Shown here piece after piece: positions 59,040-64,000 of a DNA stretch of 64,000 bases; the first letter of the stretch is position 1, and the number at the start of each line of letters is the position of its first letter. The notes under the pieces were generated by a model that had not been told where the DNA came from, did not search any database, and saw nothing but the letters and a program-made list of their open reading frames with translations. A program made the translations under genes and the position numbers. Source of the stretch: Protonemura montana (taxonomy: Eukaryota > Arthropoda > Insecta > Plecoptera > Nemouridae); NCBI GenBank assembly GCA_947568835.1, contig OX387612.1, positions 3,658,001 through 3,722,000 of the forward strand, given 5' to 3'.

Positions 59040-62000
59040 TATTATAATATAATATAATAATATAATAATAATATTATATTTAATATATTATAATAATATA
59101 ATATAATAATATAATATTATTAATAATAATAATAAACCTGTTTTCTCGGTTAGTGTAATAATAAAACAATATTTCTTTGTCTAGTTTTGACAGCATGATG
59201 GTCACATTCTGACAAACACGTCACATAAATCGGATACATATTTTTTTTTAAATAATTAATAATTTGCTTACTAACCGCGTGGCTGCGTTGTCAACAGGCT
59301 GTATTTCTGTTGTCGGTACACCATCTGCAAGGGACACAAGCCATCTTTAAACAAAGCCCACTGCTTCTTTCTAATGTCAACCTATGAATTATTGGCGGAC
59401 AGAGAAATGTTACCTGAGATATCGGTCCGGTGCAAACCAGGGCTTCAAACGTGAGCAATAATTGGGTGTGTAGAAATTTATAAAAACACTCCATGGCTAC
59501 CAAACGTTGAATTTACCATTGAACCTCCTATGCTAGGCCATGATATACCCGTGGTATCATAAGATAGCAGAATTGAGAAGCTCTGTCAGGCGATCTCAGC
59601 ATCTCCATGGCTACCAAACGTTGAATCTACAATTGAACCTCCTATGGATGGTGATATTTTTTCCTCGTTCAACAAGTTTTACCCTTCAACCTAGCATATT
59701 TTAGTTCTTATTTGCACCGCAGCTTAGGAACATTATTCTGGTCAGTAAAATTAATAATCTTTACCGGTTTTTTTGAATATGTCTTCTGCAGATGAAGAGG
59801 ACGAGGATGAGGACGAAGATGAGGACTTTGCCGTCAGCTCATCGGCCTTCATATTAAACGCCTTTACTGGACGAAACGCGAGTCCGAACAAGCACCCAGT
59901 CAGCATCAGGACTGCGTGGATAAACGCATTGTTCTTTCACTATCGCAGAGAAAGGTTCCTTAAAAGTTAAAAGATAACCTAGATAGAGCATAGGATCCAG
60001 TCAGCTGATCTCAAATAACCTGGATAGAGCATAGGATCCAGCCAGCTGATCTCAAATAACCTAGATAGAGCATAGGATCCAGTCAGCTGATCTCAAATAA
60101 CCTGGATAGAGCATAGGATCCAGCCAGCAGATCTCAAATAACCTGGATAGAGCATAGGATCCAGCCAGCTGATCTCAAATAACCTGGATAGAGCATAGGA
60201 TCCAGCCAGCTGTTCTCAAATAACCTGGATAGAGCATAGGATCCAGCCAGCTGATCTCAAATAACCTGAACAGCGCATAGGATCCAGCCAGCTGATCTAA
60301 AATAGCCTGGATAGAGCATAGAATCCAGCCAGCTGATCTCAAATAACCTGGATAGAGCATAGGATCCAGCCAGCTGATCTAAAATAACCTGGATAGAGCA
60401 TAGGATCCAGCCAGCTGATCTTAAATAACCTGGATAGAGCATAGGATCCAGCCAGCTGATCTAAAATAACCTGGATAGAGCATAGAATCCAGCCAGCTGA
60501 TCTCAAATAACCTGGATAGAGCATAGGATCCAGCCAGCTGATCTTAAATAACCTGGATAGAGCATAGGATCCAGCCAGCTGATCTTAAATAACCTGGATA
60601 GAGCATAGGATCCAGCCAGCTGATCTAAAATAACCTGGATAGAGCATAGAATCCAGCCAGCTGATCTCAAATAACCTGGATAGAGCAAAGGATCCAGGCA
60701 GCTGATCTCAAATTACCTGGATAGAGCATAGGATCCAGTCAGCTGATCTCAAATTACCTGGAAAGAGCATAGGATCCAGCCAGCTGATCTCAAATAACCT
60801 GGATAGAGCATAGGATCCAGCCAGCTGATCTCAAATAACCTGGATAGAGCATAGGATCCAGCCAGCTGATCTCAAATAACCTGGATAGAGCATAGGATCC
60901 AGCCAGCTGTTCTCAAATAACCTGGATAAAGCATAGGATCCAGCCAGCTGATCTCAAATAACCTGGATAGAGCATAGGATCCATCCAGCTGATCAAAACT
61001 AGTCAGGAAATCCATTGTTGGCAACAGGTCTCTAAGTCTGATGTTTTTCTATGACTTCGGCTAGTTTCAGAGTTGTTTAAATACATTTTAAACCAATTTT
61101 GACCATAAACTGGTAAAAACTACAAAATCCACAAAAACTACCGATAAAAAGACTTAAGATTGCACGGGCTTTTTAAAAAAAATCTGATCAAGGACTTCCA
61201 AGATGGCCACTTTGGCATCAAAGTCTCTCCGTGTCAACCACTAGCCAGGTTATTTGACATCAGAGCATTGCGTTGGACCATTATCTATGAGACACTGGCT
61301 CTGATAATTTTAAGCCGGTGGTCCTCTTGGTGCTCTTCAACAGGAGTGGGATACCTACCGGCACCGGGTTTTCCCTCCTCCCTTCTAGGCTAGGTTAGTT
61401 TCATCATCATCCTTATCATCATCCACTCATTTACCGCTGCCATCAGACCAGTACCACATGGCCAAACCCCAATTATCATAAAATGACCAATAAAAAGGAC
61501 CCATCACAGTTGACTCACCGCCTTGTCCGACGAGAACGTAGACCCAGTGTCCGGTCTCCTGGCCCGTGACCCCGATGACCTTCTTGTCGATCTCGTCCAC
61601 GTCTTTGCCGGCGTCCAAGTCCAGAAATGTCTTGACGACGAGAGGAAACAACATGTTGCCCGCGCTGATGCCACATAGACAGACGCACGTTGCCAAACTT
61701 CGCCACTTGGGCGGGAAGTAATAGCTGATGATGACCATGGCGGGCAGAATTATTAGACCGCAACCGATGCCTGTGTAGGGGGAAATTCAAAGTGGGTTTA
61801 GGCATCTTTTCAATGGTATGGTAGGGGTTGAGCCTGTTTGTTTGTACAGTTGGTGGTTTTCGTTCCTTTATATCAACTTTATTACCACTTAATTGCAAGA
61901 ACAAGCTTGTAATTAAAAATGTATATAGACAGCTGATGGTAACCAATGTCAGGACCTAGATATCTTTAAGCGGCTCGACATAAAAATTATAATAACTATT

Positions 62001-62997
62001 ATTTAAGCTTTTTTTTAAAGACACCTTTGCTATATTTTGTGTTTATGATTTTTTTTTGTAAATACTGACTCAAAATTCCATAAAAAGCAATCATTGCAGG
62101 TTAAGAAAGCTTGTTAGAAACACAGCAGTTATCGAAGTTTCAGTGTTGCTAATCTGAAAGTCGTTTGAAAAGCAATTATTATTGGTTTTACATTCTTTCA
62201 GTTGTGATTCTGTGACCTATGGACACTTGTGATACGGTACCGACCTCCAATAACGCCCTGCAAAATGCAAAGGTGGACAAGATCGGTGGAGAAGTAGGCG
62301 AGCGAATAACCGGCAGCCCCGACAAGGCCACCGATAATTGTTACCAAGCGAAATCCCAAGTGAACTGTCAAAATACTGGCAAACGGACCTGTTAAAAGAA
62401 AACACATTTTATTTTGTGGAACTTACAAAAAAATGTGAGCACAATAATCCATCTTAAACTTTCTATGAACGAGGCTAGAGTATATTTTCTTATCATAACA
62501 TTCTCAGAATATTTAAAAAAGATACACACATTAGTTAAACATGCTTAGCATATCAAATCACGCAAAAATCTTATGGTTTCTTATTTTATTTTCCTTTAGA
62601 TTCTTAGATTTTCTGTCAAAAATAGCTACAGCAAAGAAGACAAATAATATACTGACTACGCATTATACGAAATCACATGTAATTGATTGAAAATTTGTTT
62701 GTGAAACAGTGAGTTTGTAAACTCACCGATAATGAGCGAGAATCCTTGCATTAACCCCCCAGGAAACGACGCCAAATAATGGGTGGTATGCAACGTGATG
62801 CTCACGTGGTCCATGTACATAGGTGATGCAGCCATACTGCCATAAGCGAGCGCAAGGCATAAGAAACTGCTAAAAGCCACAACAAAAGCCCAAGGGCTGA
62901 CCGAAGGATCCCCTTCCGAAGACGAGGATGATGACGAAGAGGATGATGACGAGGATGATGATGATGACAGCGCGTCAACCGTTGCTGCAGTTTGCAT
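52178..62997 (-). CDS. SLC16/monocarboxylate-transporter-like membrane protein
   Basis: Minus-strand exons, first to last: 62997-62727, 62388-62245, 61770-61519, 59911-59765, 59324-59276, 58113-58025, 57168-56917, 55927-55685, 54088-53963, 52341-52178. Total 1737 nt, 578 residues, with consistent phases. It is a major-facilitator protein: hydrophobic segments in exons 1-4 and 7-10, with a long hydrophilic loop in the middle (end of exon 4 to start of exon 7). GIGCGLIILPAMVIISYYF followed by PPKWRSLAT is the SLC16 loop/TM5 signature; FDLTLLKSPTF opens the second half; GFSGMLGRIFCG is TM8. The N-terminus has 17 consecutive serines and exon 4 has 12. The usual N-terminal DGGWGW motif is replaced by SVSPWAF, and the TM8 aspartate is absent (Gly425) although Arg429 is kept. 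Substrate unknown; the short exons 5-6 are the least certain. Confidence 0.88.
52365..52600. mobile_element. Foldback family FB2, half copy, transporter last intron
   Basis: Starts GTTGAGTGTAGGTTATAGGT, then CAATGTTACAGTCTCTGCGT and the loop; the second arm is missing. Confidence 0.7.
52610..53078. mobile_element. Foldback family FB1, diverged arms
   Basis: TACCTGTTTAGTTATCAAGGG on the left and ATAAAGTAACAGGTAAAAGT with GACACGAGTCTAAAAATCA on the right, separated by AT-rich DNA. Confidence 0.5.
54880..55085. mobile_element. Foldback family FB2 remnant
   Basis: Diverged: ATCGTTGAGGTTAGCAT, GGTGGCTCCACATGGCGGC, GCAGTCATTTGGCTGG. Confidence 0.5.
55190..55650 (+). mobile_element. Composite SINE with internal tRNA-like domain, plus a second 3' block
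   Basis: 55327-55650 is a full copy: 5' block (CGTCAAATTGGAGTTATTCG), tRNA-like core (TAGCTCAATGG, GGAGTTCGTGTCC), 3' block to GATTTCATCC. It ends just before the transporter exon at 55685. Immediately upstream (55190-55312) lies another 3' block with an inverted half (AACACTATAACCGTC and GACGGTTATAGTGTT), a potential hairpin. Confidence 0.7.
56110..56740 (-). mobile_element. 5S-SINE with six promoter modules
   Basis: Minus strand: six 91-bp modules, then the start of the body (GACAGCATGGATTTGTGGAC), which is truncated. It lies in the intron downstream (transcript sense) of transporter exon 7. Confidence 0.85.
57205..57925 (+). mobile_element. 5S-SINE with five promoter modules, full tail
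   Basis: Five modules (GAAAGTTAAGC starts at about 57268, 57359, 57450, 57541), full body and long tail. It faces the copy at 56110-56740 across transporter exon 7 (56917-57168). Confidence 0.85.
58280..58400 (+). mobile_element. 5' block of the composite SINE without tRNA-like core
   Basis: CGTCAAATTGGAGTCACTCGA, TATAGCGTCACTAGAATCAG and GTGAGTATTCACAGCCTCG, with no tRNA-like part after it. Confidence 0.6.
58446..58865. mobile_element. Foldback family FB2, full copy
   Basis: Arms of about 150 bp (left about 58471-58628, right about 58704-58857) start GTAGAGAAACAACGTCAATG and read into GGCCGCCAAATGACTACCTT. They enclose a 75-bp loop. GTAGCACC occurs at both outer edges. No coding frame. Confidence 0.85.
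58998..59135. repeat. AAT and TAATA microsatellite
   Basis: (AAT)n followed by mixed TAATA/ATATTA blocks with self-complementary potential. Confidence 0.95.
59978..61005 (-). repeat. 41-bp minisatellite, about 25 copies, transporter intron 3
   Basis: Unit of 41 bp with CTGGATAGAGCATAGGATCC and AGCCAGCTGATCTCAAAT. Contains GGATCC and CAGCTG sites. Repeated minus-strand 61-residue open frames here arise because 3 x 41 = 123. Confidence 0.95.
61310..61475 (+). mobile_element. 5S-SINE 3' fragment
   Basis: Starts inside the body (TTAAGCCGGTGGTCC) and ends in the long tail (CCATCAGACCAGTACCACAT). Only 40 bp from the transporter exon at 61519. Confidence 0.7.
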
Positions 62998-63269
62998 TAC
63001 TTGCGCTATGTGACATTTAAGATGTCACTGGTTTTGGTCGACTTGTCAGTAAGGTGAACATCAGAAAAACACGGTTTGAATTTGGGAAGCACTGCCATCT
63101 GGATGAAAATCGAGATCGGATTTAAATAAAATTTGATTTAATTTGAATAAATGATTTATTGAGCACTATTGTGGCAAATAATAAACACATTTTTCTCATT
63201 AAACTATTTCAACAACAAACACCAACTATTATTAACAACACTACAACCGTCTCAAAAATTGATGACCAA
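62998..63269 (-). promoter_or_regulatory. Presumed upstream region of the transporter gene
   Basis: The 5' UTR and promoter should lie here. I see no TATA box or recognisable site, so the assignment rests on position only. Confidence 0.25.
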
Positions 63270-63485
63270 ATGCGTTCAAATGTCATTCTCATCAAATACA
63301 CTAAAATCGTCTCGCAAAGCCAGTGTCCAAATAGCTCAATGGTTCAGTGCAACACCCACGACAGGTGGAGATCGGGGTTCGAGTCCCCGTTTGGGCATCA
63401 ACTTTTGAGACGGTTATAATGTTGATAATAATGAAATACCCTGTGCATTGTAAGCGTTTGCAATTTAAATAAGATTTCATCCTTA
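63270..63485 (+). mobile_element. Composite SINE with internal tRNA-like domain, 5' shortened
   Basis: TCATCAAATACACTAAAATC, then tRNA-like core (TAGCTCAATGG, GGGGTTCGAGTCCCC) and 3' block with TTTTGAGACGGTTATAATG to GATTTCATCC. Confidence 0.7.
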
Positions 63486-63559
63486 ACACCAACTATTTTT
63501 TTATTTTCGCATTGGGAATAGGAACTAAAGAACAAAATCAAAAGAATTGTCCTTGCTGC

Positions 63560-63840
63560 TGTTGTCCTAAACACCGGCACCGGGCAATACCAAGCAATAA
63601 CACCCCATCAACAATAACAATAACAATACCATGCTCGTTGCCAGGCAAAGCTTACAGTTTGTTAAATTTACCAAAGAACTCATTGCAGGATGGACACGAT
63701 TGGGGTCACAGTTCATGGATACGCCAATCCACTGGGCGACAGCATGCATCCGGATTACCACGAGTCGCGGATTCGAGCCTTGACTACCGACGCCGTATTG
63801 CCGAAGGTCAGTTTCAGGTTTTCGCCAAAATAACAAATTC
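63560..63840 (-). mobile_element. Possible second type of tRNA-related SINE
   Basis: Minus strand shows GGCTCGAATCC (B-box-like) and CCCAGTGGATTGGCGTAT (A-box-like), but in reversed order, so they may belong to two neighbouring units. Overlapping open frames on both strands look like chance. Confidence 0.25.
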
Positions 63841-64000
63841 CCATTGGAAATCGACTGAAATGAATATGGCTGATATGCCTAAAGCGTCCATTCTCAGCGC
63901 TAATATTACCCTGTGCTAATTTACATCACCCTAACGCCAATAATTACACTTAACAGTAAGATAAGTGTTCGTTAACACGGTTTTTAGTTAATTATTCAGT

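Noticed and set aside
60175..60688. Repeated 61-residue minus frames (MLYPGYLRSAGW)
   Set aside because: They arise because three 41-bp units make 123 bp. They recur mechanically and all end at the same in-repeat stop.
62656..62726. Extension of transporter exon 1 beyond 62727
   Set aside because: A good GT donor at 62726 and the phase-matched next exon show that the remainder of the open frame is intron.
63512..63919. 135-residue plus-strand open frame near the window end
   Set aside because: Low-complexity and tRNA-like repeat sequence, with overlapping open frames on the other strand and no splice or domain support.

Overview
The window is nuclear DNA of a multicellular animal, most likely an invertebrate. 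I cannot name the lineage. The evidence is intron-rich genes with GT-AG borders (one GC-AG), animal protein families (C-type lectin-like domains, an M1 aminopeptidase, an SLC16-type transporter), and many SINEs, LINE fragments, DNA transposons and minisatellites. Exon models were built by hand from reading frame, splice signals and phase. In every gene the phases join without a break.

Layout. (1) 107-11257 (+): gene A, a secreted C-type-lectin/mucin protein whose 5' exons lie outside the window. (2) 11258-17592: intergenic DNA with two LINE fragments, a hAT-like element, two 5S-rRNA-derived SINEs and a duplicated TATA-type promoter. (3) 17593-29374 (+): gene B, a complete tandem paralogue of A with matching exons, many shared intronic repeats and a much shorter mucin tract. 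(4) 29375-35922: intergenic DNA with a multimerised 5S-SINE, a 60-bp satellite carrying CACGTG in most units, and two doubtful coding scraps. (5) 35923-51404 (+): a complete 15-exon M1 (aminopeptidase N type) zinc metallopeptidase of 929 residues, with a signal peptide and all catalytic residues. (6) 52178-62997 (-): a complete 10-exon SLC16/monocarboxylate-transporter-like membrane protein of 578 residues. (7) 63000-64000: upstream of the transporter, SINE-rich.

Much of the intronic and intergenic DNA is repeats, and these are the most unusual part. A 5S rRNA-derived SINE family occurs at about 17 sites, several with the internal-promoter region tandemly multiplied as a 91-bp module. A composite SINE has its tRNA-like part in the middle. 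There are two foldback families, Kolobok-like elements (one with a THAP-domain start), and minisatellites of 15, 26, 41, 49, 60, 70, 86 and 95 bp, several of which recur at distant sites in both orientations. I see no sign that the lectin/mucin, peptidase and transporter genes form one pathway. A secreted mucin-lectin beside a secreted peptidase and a solute transporter would suit an epithelial or mucus-secreting tissue, but that is only inference.
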